From contig JAKSIM010000026.1 of NCBI GenBank assembly GCA_024398845.1, positions 1-39,274 on the forward strand: a DNA stretch of 39,274 nucleotides. The letters are read 5' to 3'. Shown in pieces: positions 33,117-39,274 of this stretch; the first letter of the stretch is position 1, and each line of letters begins with the position of its first letter. The position numbers were made by a program, and so were the translations under genes. Source of the stretch: Fibrobacter sp. Its GTDB lineage: Bacteria; Fibrobacterota; Fibrobacteria; Fibrobacterales; Fibrobacteraceae. Below the pieces are notes generated by a model. The model ran no database searches and was not told where the DNA came from. It was given only the letters and a program-made list of their open reading frames with translations.

Positions 33117-33140
33117 GGTCAGTGGTTGGTGGTTAGTGGA
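33117..33140. repeat. Short copy of the G-rich heptamer repeat
   Basis: GGTCAGTGGTTGGTGGTTAGTGG: three to four heptamer units of the family seen at 39-80, 8169-8208 and 12124-12164, again at a boundary between transcription units (NifU-like gene and the purH-type gene). Confidence 0.8.
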
Positions 33141-33156
33141 GCCTAGTTCTAAATTT

Positions 33157-33163
33157 CTATATT
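33157..33163 (+). promoter_or_regulatory. CTATATT -10-like element for the AICAR transformylase gene
   Basis: AAATTTCTATATT is identical at 2285-2297 (before the pseudouridine synthase gene) and 33151-33163. Here it lies 29 bp before the ATG, with AAGGAAA as Shine-Dalgarno. The recurrence suggests a promoter word of this genome. Confidence 0.45.
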
Positions 33164-33191
33164 ATTAAAAAAGCCAAAAAAAGGAAACATC

Positions 33192-34244
33192 ATGTCTGAA
33201 GAATTGAACCTCAAGTTTGTAGACCCCGTACCGATGCGCTACGGCGAAAACTCCCACCAGTCCGCAGTATTCTACCGCGACCCGACCTGCACCGAAGCCA
33301 GCCTCGCTACGGCAAAGCAACTCTGGGGCAAGGAACTTTCTTTCAACAACATCGTCGATGCAGACGCAGCCCTCGAAATGGCCCGCGAATTCAGTGATTC
33401 CAACGCCATTGCCATCATCAAGCACATGAACCCGTGCGGACTCGCTACCGGCGAAACCCTCCGTGAAGCCATGGAAGCCGCCTGGGCAGGTGACCCGGTG
33501 TCGGCCTTCGGTTCCGTGATTGCCTCCACCCGCAAGGTGGACCTCAAGACCGCCGAATTCCTCAAGGGCCGTTTTGTGGAAATCCTCCTCGCCCCGGCTT
33601 TTGACGACGACGCTCTTGAATTCCTCAAGAACAAGTCCAAGGACATTCGTCTCCTCGAAGTTGGCGAAATCAAGAAGGCCACCACTTGCAAGGTTTACAA
33701 GCACGTGATTGGCGGCATGCTCGTACAGGACCGCGATATCGGCACCTGGGAAAAGTTTGAATGCGTCACCAAGGAAAAGTTCCCGAAGAACAAGGAAGAC
33801 CTCGCCCGCTTCACCTGGCTCGTCACGAAGCATACAAAGTCTAACGCCATCGTGATGTGCTACGAATACAAGCCGGGTTACTTCCAGATTATGGGTCTTG
33901 GCCCGGGTCAGCCGAACCGCATTGACTCGAACCTCCGCCTCTGCCAGCCGCGCGTACGCGACAACGTCGCCCGCATGGAAGAAGCCAAGGAATTCTTTGA
34001 CGCCGAAGGCAAGCTCGTGAACGAAGCCGGCCTCAAGGCTCTCGAAAAGAAGGTCTTTAGCGAAGTCGTGATGGGTTCCGACGCATTCTTCCCGTTCCCG
34101 GATAACGTCGAAGCCGCCCATGATGCCGGTGTTCGCTACATTGTGCAGCCCGGTGGCTCCAAAAAAGACGACCTTTCTGTAGAAAAGTGTGATGAATTTG
34201 GCATTGCAATGGTATTTACCGGCATGCGTCACTTCCGTCACTAA
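33192..34244 (+). CDS. purH: Stand-alone AICAR transformylase (PurH C-terminal domain only)
   Basis: A 350-residue protein corresponding to the AICAR formyltransferase part of PurH, which transfers formyl from 10-formyl-THF to AICAR. Catalytic Lys77-His78 lie in AIIKHMNPCGLA; RYGENSHQSA, DPVSAFGSV, FFPFPDNVE and the terminal GIAMVFTGMRHFRH are all present. Usual PurH is about 510-530 residues because it also has an N-terminal MGS-like IMP cyclohydrolase domain, which is missing. The start follows a good AAGGAAA site and no upstream frame encodes that domain, so this is a genuine single-domain form. IMP cyclohydrolase must be supplied elsewhere. Codon use is strongly biased, as in highly expressed genes. 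Confidence 0.93.
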   Translation: MSEELNLKFVDPVPMRYGENSHQSAVFYRDPTCTEASLATAKQLWGKELSFNNIVDADAALEMAREFSDSNAIAIIKHMNPCGLATGETLREAMEAAWAGDPVSAFGSVIASTRKVDLKTAEFLKGRFVEILLAPAFDDDALEFLKNKSKDIRLLEVGEIKKATTCKVYKHVIGGMLVQDRDIGTWEKFECVTKEKFPKNKEDLARFTWLVTKHTKSNAIVMCYEYKPGYFQIMGLGPGQPNRIDSNLRLCQPRVRDNVARMEEAKEFFDAEGKLVNEAGLKALEKKVFSEVVMGSDAFFPFPDNVEAAHDAGVRYIVQPGGSKKDDLSVEKCDEFGIAMVFTGMRHFRH

Positions 34245-34265
34245 TTTGAGAGTATATTAATATTG

Positions 34266-34721
34266 ATGATTCAAGTGTCCTCAAAAGAAGTCAACCAGAA
34301 AGAGAAAGAACTGTATTATGCGGTTCTCTCGTTCTTGAAGACTGTCCGCAAATCCGGCAAAACCACCGATGCCGAGTGGAAGGACTACCAGAAGAAACTT
34401 CTGAGCGTAGCCCCGACTCCCGACATGGGCAAGGCTGCCGATATGTGGACTATGGACAATTTGGACCAGTTCGCGCCCGATAACAACCAGCTTCCGCCAC
34501 TCAACGATATGGACTACATGACGAACATTTCGCCCAAGTTCGCGTCGCAGCTTATGGAAGCTCTTTATTACGGAATGCTCAACTTGACTCAGGCGAACCT
34601 GATTTCTGACGAAATCCAGGATGCCGACCCGGATTGCGTATCGACAGCGTCCCTAGAGGAACTGTTGGTGAAACTCTGGATTGGCAACGCCAAGAGCTAC
34701 AAGAAGATCATTGTGAACTAG
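34266..34721 (+). CDS. Unknown 151-residue soluble protein
   Basis: Not recognised. Predicted mainly helical, with an N-terminal amphipathic segment (SKEVNQKEKELYYAVLSFL), a Pro/Asn/Asp-rich middle (DNLDQFAPDNNQLPPLNDM), a helical QLMEALYYGMLNLTQANLI stretch and a C-terminal Leu-rich helix. No signal peptide, membrane span or metal motif. ATG at 34266 follows a TTG one codon upstream; no clear Shine-Dalgarno. It lies 21 bp after the AICAR transformylase gene and 13 bp before trmFO, so probably co-transcribed, but its role is unknown. Confidence 0.7.
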   Translation: MIQVSSKEVNQKEKELYYAVLSFLKTVRKSGKTTDAEWKDYQKKLLSVAPTPDMGKAADMWTMDNLDQFAPDNNQLPPLNDMDYMTNISPKFASQLMEALYYGMLNLTQANLISDEIQDADPDCVSTASLEELLVKLWIGNAKSYKKIIVN

Positions 34722-34734
34722 TTCACCCTCGCTT

Positions 34735-36063
34735 ATGAACGAACGCGTTAGAGTTATCGGTGGCGGCCTCGCTGGCTGCGAAGCGGCTTTGCAACTGGCA
34801 AGTCGCGGTTTTGACGTTCATCTGTATGAAATGCGCCCGAACAAGCAGACGCCCGCCCACAGGGACGGACATTTGGCCCAGCTTGTGTGCAGCAACAGTT
34901 TCAAAGCGCTTGGCAAAACGAGCGCTCACGGGCTTTTGAAGAACGAGCTCACGATGCTCGGCAGTTTTTTGCTGGAATGCGCCCGCGAAGCAGCCGTCCC
35001 CGCCGGAGACTCTCTCACGGTGAACCGGGACATTTTTAGCGAGCTCGTGGAAACCCGCATTGCGGAGTCCCCGAACATTACGCTCCACCGCGAAGAAGTG
35101 ACTAGCCTGGAAGGCGACTGCCCTACACTTGTGGCCGCCGGCCCCCTCGCAAGCGACGCACTCGCCGACGACATTTTTAAGCGGCTCGGCAGCGAACGCC
35201 TACACTTTTTTGACGCCATCGCGCCCGTCGTTGAAACCGACAGCATTGACTTTGACCATGCGTTTTACATGAACCGCTGGGAAAAAGGCGAAACGGCAGA
35301 CTTTATCAACTGCCCGCTGGACAAGGAAACGTACACCGAATTTGTCCGCAAGCTCACCGAAGCCGAAGAAGTGGAACCGCGTCCGTTCGAGAAGAACGAG
35401 CTTTTTGAAGGCTGCCTCCCGGTCGAAGAACTCGCCCGCCGCGGCTACGAAACGCTCCGCCATGGCCCGATGCGCCCGATTGGCCTTGGTCTCGGGAACA
35501 ACGGACACCTGTGGTACGCCGTAATCCAGCTGCGCGCCGAAAACAAGCAGAAAACCCTCTACAACATGGTTGGGTTCCAGACGCGCCTCAAGTGGGGCAC
35601 ACAAAAAGAGATTTTCACGATGGTTCCGGCACTCAAGAACGCCCGTTTTGCACGCCTCGGCTGCATGCACCGAAACACGTTCATTGAATCGCCCAAGTTC
35701 CTGGACGCGACCCTTCGCCTGCGTCCGGACCTGCCTTGTGCGCAGGGGATTCCGCCCACTTGGTTCGCCGGCCAGATTACCGGCTCCGAGGGCTACACCG
35801 AAGCCGTCGCCACCGGTTGGTACGCCGCCTGGAACATGGCACAGACCATTTTGCACGGGCACGCGGACCCACTTCCCGACGGGAGCTGCATCGCCTCGCT
35901 CATGAACCGCCTTGTCGAAGAAAACGAGGATTTTCAACCCATGAACTTCAACTTCGGGCTCCTGCCTCACGTAGAGGAACTCAAGAAGAAGAACAAGAAG
36001 GAAATTCTCGGAGACGCCGCAGAACGCGCCGTCCGCGAATGGATTGCAGAAAGAAAACTTTAA
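34735..36063 (+). CDS. trmFO: tRNA (uracil-54-C5)-methyltransferase, folate- and FAD-dependent
   Basis: A 442-residue TrmFO, which makes ribothymidine at U54 of tRNA using 5,10-methylene-THF and FADH2. The FAD-binding motif IGGGLAGCEAALQLA is at residues 8-22, followed by the typical YEMRPNKQTPAH and LAQLVCSNSFKALG (conserved Cys). Later motifs include NMVGFQTRLKW and GQITGSEGYTEAVATGW, with the FAD-binding C-terminal region. Length is standard (about 435-450). Last gene of the plus-strand run from 29923; its 3' flank is the duplicated region before tRNA-Pro. Confidence 0.96.
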   Translation: MNERVRVIGGGLAGCEAALQLASRGFDVHLYEMRPNKQTPAHRDGHLAQLVCSNSFKALGKTSAHGLLKNELTMLGSFLLECAREAAVPAGDSLTVNRDIFSELVETRIAESPNITLHREEVTSLEGDCPTLVAAGPLASDALADDIFKRLGSERLHFFDAIAPVVETDSIDFDHAFYMNRWEKGETADFINCPLDKETYTEFVRKLTEAEEVEPRPFEKNELFEGCLPVEELARRGYETLRHGPMRPIGLGLGNNGHLWYAVIQLRAENKQKTLYNMVGFQTRLKWGTQKEIFTMVPALKNARFARLGCMHRNTFIESPKFLDATLRLRPDLPCAQGIPPTWFAGQITGSEGYTEAVATGWYAAWNMAQTILHGHADPLPDGSCIASLMNRLVEENEDFQPMNFNFGLLPHVEELKKKNKKEILGDAAERAVREWIAERKL

Positions 36064-36068
36064 AAAAA

Positions 36069-36339
36069 TCGTTCACCGGCCCAATTGTCGACCTGACTTC
36101 GTCAGTTCGTTCTGGCGTTACCTAAGATATAAAAAAGAGGCCCACAAGGGGCCGGTGATGGGGGTAGCCAGATTGTGAATGCGGCGCGGTACTTGCATTC
36201 ACCCTGCGGGCTTTTCCCTATCGGGAAAAGCGCAATTGCGCCTTTGCGTTCACTTCGTTCACCGGCCCAATTGTCGACCTGACTTCGTCAGTTCGTTCTG
36301 GCGTTACCTAAGATATAAAAAAGAGGCCCACAAGGGGCC
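36069..36339. repeat. 85-bp perfect duplication beside tRNA-Pro
   Basis: 36069-36153 is identical to 36255-36339 over 85 bp. After the repeat, the second copy completes a terminator T-tract and reaches tRNA-Pro. The first copy instead continues into GGTGATGGGGGTAGCCAGATT, whose GGGGTAGCCAGATT equals the 3' end of the tRNA gene (36353-36366). Between copies are several palindromes: GTGAATGC/GCATTCAC (36175-36202, 12-nt loop), CTTTTCCC-TATC-GGGAAAAG (36211-36230) and GCGCAATTGCGC (36230-36241). No gene is seen in 36064-36350. Confidence 0.95.
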
Positions 36340-36349
36340 TCTTTTTTAT
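36316..36349 (-). terminator. Terminator of tRNA-Pro (bidirectional)
   Basis: AAAAAAGAGGCCC / GGGCCTCTTTTTT with a 5-nt loop: a 7-bp GC-rich stem extended by A6/T6, only 2 bp downstream of the tRNA 3' end on the minus strand. It also has a T-tract on the plus strand, so it can stop read-through from trmFO. Confidence 0.9.
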
Positions 36350-36350
36350 A

Positions 36351-36424
36351 TCGGGGTAGCCAGATTCGAACTGACGACATTCTGCTCCCAAAGCAGACGC
36401 TCTACCAGGCTGAGCTACACCCCG
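36351..36424 (-). tRNA. tRNA-Pro(UGG)
   Basis: 74 nt without an encoded CCA. The acceptor stem CGGGGTG/TACCCCG has one terminal G-U, with discriminator A. D-arm GCTC...GAGC with AGCCTGGTA loop; anticodon stem TCTGC/GCAGA with loop TTTGGGA, giving anticodon UGG (proline); T-arm GTCAG/CTGGC with TTCGAAT loop. All invariant positions are in place. A TATATTTGGG promoter element precedes it and a strong hairpin terminator follows. Confidence 0.98.
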
Positions 36425-36431
36425 AGCGACC

Positions 36432-36439
36432 CAAATATA
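36432..36439 (-). promoter_or_regulatory. TATATTTG element upstream of tRNA-Pro
   Basis: Minus-strand TATATTTG, 7 bp before the mature tRNA 5' end, fits TAnnTTTG. The tRNA gives a firm downstream anchor, so this is among the best-supported promoter candidates in the window. Confidence 0.55.
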
Positions 36440-36572
36440 ATAAAAATTTGACGGATTTTACCACTTGCCTTAATTTTATTTCCATATTTTGCGTTTTATT
36501 CCAAAAAATTCGCTTTTTGTGCAGTTTGTCACGATGTGATTTTTCCCACACCTCTCCAAACACAAAAGTACG

Positions 36573-36578
36573 TATATT
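36573..36578 (+). promoter_or_regulatory. TATATT -10-like element for the 19-codon gene
   Basis: GTATATTCTC lies 24 bp before the ATG at 36602, which would give a leader of about 15-18 nt containing the AAGGAG site. No clear -35 element. Confidence 0.4.
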
Positions 36579-36601
36579 CTCTACAAAAACAAGGAGATTG
36601 T

Positions 36602-36661
36602 ATGGATATGCCAGCGTCTAAACCAGAGGAAGAGGATTACATTCCTCCCTACAAACCGTAA
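36602..36661 (+). CDS. 19-residue microprotein or leader peptide
   Basis: ATG-initiated frame of 19 codons plus TAA, encoding MDMPASKPEEEDYIPPYKP, acidic and Pro-rich with an aromatic end. AAGGAG is placed 5 bp before the ATG, one of the best Shine-Dalgarno sequences in the window. A -10-like TATATT lies 24 bp upstream and a strong intrinsic terminator begins 26 bp after the stop, so it looks like a complete, independent transcription unit. No homologue is known to me. It could be a free microprotein, or the peptide could be incidental to a small RNA. As a leader peptide it would need regulated read-through into 36805. Confidence 0.6.
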   Translation: MDMPASKPEEEDYIPPYKP

Positions 36662-36687
36662 GAAATTCAATCCAAATATACACAAAA

Positions 36688-36715
36688 GCGGCCCCACTCT
36701 GTGGGGTCGTTTTCT
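36688..36715 (+). terminator. Terminator after the 19-codon gene
   Basis: CGGCCCCAC-TCT-GTGGGGTCG: 9-pair stem (one G-U) with a 3-nt loop, followed by TTTTCTG. It isolates the small unit from the downstream gene. Confidence 0.85.
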
Positions 36716-36804
36716 GTATGCCTTTTTGCCGGATAAGTTTTATAAAACCTTGAACAGTATTCCACAAATTTCTATTTTTTTGCGCCTGGGTAAGAGGTTT
36801 GTTT

Positions 36805-37308
36805 ATGATTTATGTGTTCGTCGTACTTTCAGGTTTGCTAGGCGGTTGCATTGCCCTACTGACAGATACGATATCGAACAAAAAACACGCAAAAAAAATC
36901 GCTCAGAGGGACCACGATCTACACGTATACAACGTGCGCATCAAGGCTCTCGCCGCAGAGCGCTTTGCGGCCGACAACCTCGTCCGCGGCATGCAGATTC
37001 CGGGAGCCGAAGGCAACATTCGTGCGTTTGGAATGCTTCTCAGCATGCTCGACGCAACCATCATCAATTCCGCCCACCAACTGAGCATTAACGAAACGGA
37101 TAATTTCAACAAAATTCGCGAATTGATGTTTGCCTACCAGCAGCTAGCCCTGCAATGCACGGAACTCGCCACACAAATCCGTTCCATGCACAAAAATCCA
37201 TCCACCTGCATGCTCGCCAGTTACTTTCAAAAGAAACTGGTCTCTAACGTAACGCAATGCGTGAACTACCGCAAGCAGTGGAACGCCCTGTTATCCCAGT
37301 CAAACTAA
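36805..37308 (+). CDS. Unknown membrane-anchored protein
   Basis: A 167-residue protein with a single N-terminal hydrophobic segment (residues 1-20, IYVFVVLSGLLGGCIALL) and a helical, probably cytoplasmic remainder with a basic patch after the span (NKKHAKKIAQRDHD) and Ala/Leu/Gln-rich helices. A Cys at residue 15 within GGCIAL is not a convincing lipobox. ATG at 36805 is chosen because AGAGG lies 7 bp upstream; a TTG two codons earlier is less well spaced. Not recognised. Ends in a clear terminator. Confidence 0.7.
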   Translation: MIYVFVVLSGLLGGCIALLTDTISNKKHAKKIAQRDHDLHVYNVRIKALAAERFAADNLVRGMQIPGAEGNIRAFGMLLSMLDATIINSAHQLSINETDNFNKIRELMFAYQQLALQCTELATQIRSMHKNPSTCMLASYFQKKLVSNVTQCVNYRKQWNALLSQSN

Positions 37309-37364
37309 TATTTAAAAATCGAGCCCGCCAAAAGCAGACTCGATTAACGAAAGTCGCAACCGTG

Positions 37365-37399
37365 ACGCCGTATCGCGACGTATATCGGCGTTTTTTTTT
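37365..37399 (+). terminator. Terminator with T9 tract
   Basis: CGCCGTAT / ATATCGGCG (one bulged base) around an 8-nt loop, followed directly by nine T. It ends the 36805-37308 unit. Confidence 0.85.
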
Positions 37400-37429
37400 G
37401 CTCAGAAGCAAGCAAAACAAAGTTTTGTT

Positions 37430-37646
37430 CTAGAGTCAAGCGAGACAAGCAACGTTTTTCGTTCGAGATACGAGCGAGACAAAGAACGGCAAAGCGTAGC
37501 GTACTAAGGGTACGTAAGCTTTGCCGAGAAGGCTTGCCATTTTTCGCTCTAGTGCCGAGCAAGACAAGAAACGCGACCCGAAGGCGTACAAACGTACGTC
37601 GAGAGGTCGCGTGACGCAGTATTGCGATGCGCAATAGAGCGAAAAA
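37430..37646. repeat. Tandem array of repeat-plus-hairpin units
   Basis: Three degenerate copies of a unit centred on AGCRAGACAA (37439-37448, 37473-37482, 37558-37567), each preceded by a T-run and CG(C/T)TC-type word and followed by AACG and a hairpin. The hairpins differ but grow in size: AACG/CGTT (37451-37463); GGCAAAGC/GCTTTGCC with inner CGTAC/GTACG (37488-37525); CGCGACC/GGTCGCG with inner CGTAC/GTACG (37572-37611). A 12-bp outer stem TTTTTCGCTCTA/TAGAGCGAAAAA (37540-37551 with 37635-37646) encloses the last unit and ATTGCG-ATG-CGCAAT (37621-37635). The array lies directly downstream of purB. No gene is seen in 37309-37647. Confidence 0.8.
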
Positions 37647-37647
37647 A

Positions 37648-39090
37648 CTACACCTTCAGTTCGCCGGCGTCAATATTATTCCAATCGGCGATTGCATCGA
37701 TAGCCGGGCGGACTTCCTCGGTCACGAACTTCACGACCTGGCCAGGAGCGCGGCCGACGAACTTACGGAGGTCGAGGATTTCCTTCAGCTTTTCTTCGGT
37801 GATGCCGAGCTTCTGGAACTTTTCGTTCTTGAGGACGCGTTCCAGGAGATCGTTGTCCTTGCCCTGTTCCTTCACGACCTTGCCCGCTTCCATGCTCATC
37901 ACGCGGATTTCTTCGTGGAGTTCCTGACGGTCGCCGCCATTCTTCACGCCTTCCATGATGATGTTTTCGGTAGCCATGAACGGGAGTTCAGCCATGATGC
38001 GCTTTTCGATGACCTTCGGATAGACAACGAGGCCGTTGGTCACGTTTTCAGCGATGATGAGCATTGCGTCCATAGCGAGGAACGCTTCAGGAATGGCGAG
38101 GCGCTTGTTGGCGCTGTCGTCGAGGGTGCGTTCGAACCACTGGGTCGCCTGCGTAATGGCGGTGCTGTTCACCTGGGCCATCACAAAGCGGGCCAGGGAG
38201 CAGATACGTTCGCTGCGCATTGGGTTGCGCTTGTAAGCCATGGCGCTGGAGCCAATCTGGGTCTTTTCGAACGGTTCTTCCACTTCCTTGTTGCCCTGCA
38301 TGAGGCGCATGTCGGTTGCGAACTTGTGCAAAGACTGAGCGATGGAAGAGAGCACCTGGTTCACGCGGTTGTCCCACTTGCGGGTGTAGGTCTGGCCGGT
38401 GATGGTGAGCACGCGCTTGAAGCCAGCCTTTTCGGTGACCATGCGGTCGAGCTTCATAATCTTTTCTTCGTCGCCGTTGAACAGGTCCATGAAACTGGCC
38501 TGAGTACCGGTGGTGCCCTTAACGCCGCGGAACGGCAGCACTTCGATAAGGAAGTTCACTTCTTCAAGGTCGATGAGCAAGTCCTGGAGCCAGAGGCAGG
38601 CGCGCTTACCCACCGTGGTGAGCTGGGCGGCCTGGAAGTGCGTGGCACCGAGCTGGGCCATGTCCTTGTATTCCATCGCGAACTTGCTGAGCTTATCCAT
38701 CACGCGGCAAAGACGCTTGCGCACGATGATCAAAGCCTGCTGCATCTGGATGAGGTCGGTGTTGTCGCCCACGAAAGCGGAAGTTGCGCCCAGGTGGATG
38801 ATGCCCTTGGCCTTCGGGCACTGCACGCCGTAAGCGTAAACGTGGCTCATCACGTCGTGACGGCGGCGCTTTTCTTCGGCTTCGGCAACGTCAAAGTTGA
38901 TGTCGGTTGCGTGAGCCTTCAGTTCGTCCACCTGTTCCTGGGTAATGGGCAGGCCAAGTTCCATTTCGGATTCGGCCAAGAAAATCCACAGCTTGCGCCA
39001 AGTCTGGAACTTGTACTGCGGGCTGAAGATGAAACTCATTTCCTTAGAAGCATAACGCTGAATCAGCGGGCTTTCGAATTGATCACGCAT
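37648..39090 (-). CDS. purB: Adenylosuccinate lyase
   Basis: A 480-residue fumarase/aspartase-superfamily enzyme acting twice in purine synthesis (SAICAR to AICAR, and adenylosuccinate to AMP, releasing fumarate). The signature loop [14 protein letters not shown] lies at about residue 281 and contains the catalytic Ser region; [16 protein letters not shown] (about 98-113) and [16 protein letters not shown] fit the family. Length and sequence resemble the longer (about 480-residue) PurB group. AAGGA lies 7 bp before the ATG. The AICAR product is the substrate of the transformylase encoded at 33192. Its 3' flank is the structured array. Confidence 0.96.
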   Translation of the reverse strand: MRDQFESPLIQRYASKEMSFIFSPQYKFQTWRKLWIFLAESEMELGLPITQEQVDELKAHATDINFDVAEAEEKRRRHDVMSHVYAYGVQCPKAKGIIHLGATSAFVGDNTDLIQMQQALIIVRKRLCRVMDKLSKFAMEYKDMAQLGATHFQAAQLTTVGKRACLWLQDLLIDLEEVNFLIEVLPFRGVKGTTGTQASFMDLFNGDEEKIMKLDRMVTEKAGFKRVLTITGQTYTRKWDNRVNQVLSSIAQSLHKFATDMRLMQGNKEVEEPFEKTQIGSSAMAYKRNPMRSERICSLARFVMAQVNSTAITQATQWFERTLDDSANKRLAIPEAFLAMDAMLIIAENVTNGLVVYPKVIEKRIMAELPFMATENIIMEGVKNGGDRQELHEEIRVMSMEAGKVVKEQGKDNDLLERVLKNEKFQKLGITEEKLKEILDLRKFVGRAPGQVVKFVTEEVRPAIDAIADWNNIDAGELKV

Positions 39091-39190
39091 TTTTCGTCCT
39101 TTTTTTGAATTTTACGACGAAAATTTAGAAAAAAGCTCAACCGGTTAGAGCCGCGAGCTCAAACCCCACCGCCCTCCAAAAGGGATATAT

Positions 39191-39274
39191 TTGAACATTG
39201 AGAAGCTCCTTCAAATCCAGCATTTATTTAACTCATTGACTAACAACGAGATAAATGGCCTCGCATCAATATCG
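39191..39274 (+). CDS. Possible start of a gene running off the right edge
   Basis: An open frame of 28 codons from a TTG at 39191 to the window end (LNIEKLLQIQHLFNSL...), with AAAAGGGA 5 bp upstream as Shine-Dalgarno. The translation looks like an ordinary soluble helical N-terminus. Too short to assign. Divergent from purB, with about 100 bp of upstream sequence between. Confidence 0.35.
   Translation, partial: MNIEKLLQIQHLFNSLTNNEINGLASIS

Noticed and set aside
36161..36180. Second tRNA gene
   Set aside because: Only the last 14 bp of tRNA-Pro are matched; no anticodon or D-arm can be folded from the sequence that follows.
37430..37646. Simple double terminator for purB
   Set aside because: The stems are larger and more numerous than needed, repeats precede each one, and no hairpin is followed by a proper T-tract on the minus strand. 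The clear T9 terminator nearby faces the other gene.
37627..39108. 493-codon open frame on the plus strand
   Set aside because: Antisense to purB, which has complete family signatures. The frame is a by-product of strong codon bias and is rich in His/Val/Leu without motifs.

Overview
The window looks like a piece of chromosome from the genus Fibrobacter (Fibrobacterota, FCB group). I infer this from gene content, since I could run no search. The signs are: secreted proteins with Ser-rich linkers; a large lipoprotein resembling the Fibrobacter paralogous family I know from memory as TIGR02171; two secreted GH43 arabinan/xylan enzymes whose C-terminal beta domains resemble those of Fibrobacter and Bacteroidota secreted proteins; a GH9 cellulase; and -10 elements resembling the Bacteroidota TAnnTTTG motif. 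Coding density is high and most genes are single-copy housekeeping genes.

Layout. 1-231: mosaic of short repeats. 232-2213 (-): dGTPase followed by a HAD nucleotidase-like gene. 2306-7019 (+): RluA-type pseudouridine synthase, overlapping TIGR02171-like lipoprotein, DUF975 membrane protein. 7045-8142 (-): NamZ/DUF1343-like protein. 8359-10814 (+): ssb, an unknown membrane protein, asd. 11000-13298 (-): M29 aminopeptidase, then a TonB/AgmX-like protein. 13817-15058 (+): alr. 15070-17905 (-): rsgA, small membrane protein, outer-membrane barrel, nadD, tightly packed. 18020-21790 (-): two GH43 genes. 21997-24800: small proteins, a UbiA prenyltransferase and an NAD-dependent epimerase-like gene. 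24916-28042 (+): ddl, tsaB, rimI, DUF218 protein. 28068-29876 (-): GH9. 29923-36063 (+): AsmA/DUF748 protein, NifU-like protein, stand-alone AICAR transformylase, unknown protein, trmFO. 36351-36424 (-): tRNA-Pro(UGG). 36602-36661 (+): a tiny 19-codon gene. 36805-37308 (+): unknown membrane-anchored protein. 37648-39090 (-): purB. A possible gene starts at 39191 and runs off the right end.

Functional themes. Cell wall: alr, ddl and the NamZ-like protein handle D-Ala and possibly MurNAc; asd feeds the diaminopimelate branch. Purines: purB and the split purH-type enzyme. tRNA/ribosome: rsgA, tsaB, rimI, trmFO, RluA-type enzyme, tRNA-Pro. Plant polysaccharide attack: GH43 pair and GH9.

The least explained material is intergenic: (a) G-rich heptamer repeats and GTCTCTCGTC-type modules recurring at 1-180, 8169-8208, 12124-12199 and 33117-33140; (b) an 85-bp perfect duplication with palindromes beside tRNA-Pro; (c) a 210-bp tandem array of repeat-plus-hairpin units downstream of purB; and (d) the independent 19-codon gene with its own Shine-Dalgarno and terminator. 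I see no CRISPR array, transposase, phage gene or recognisable defence system.
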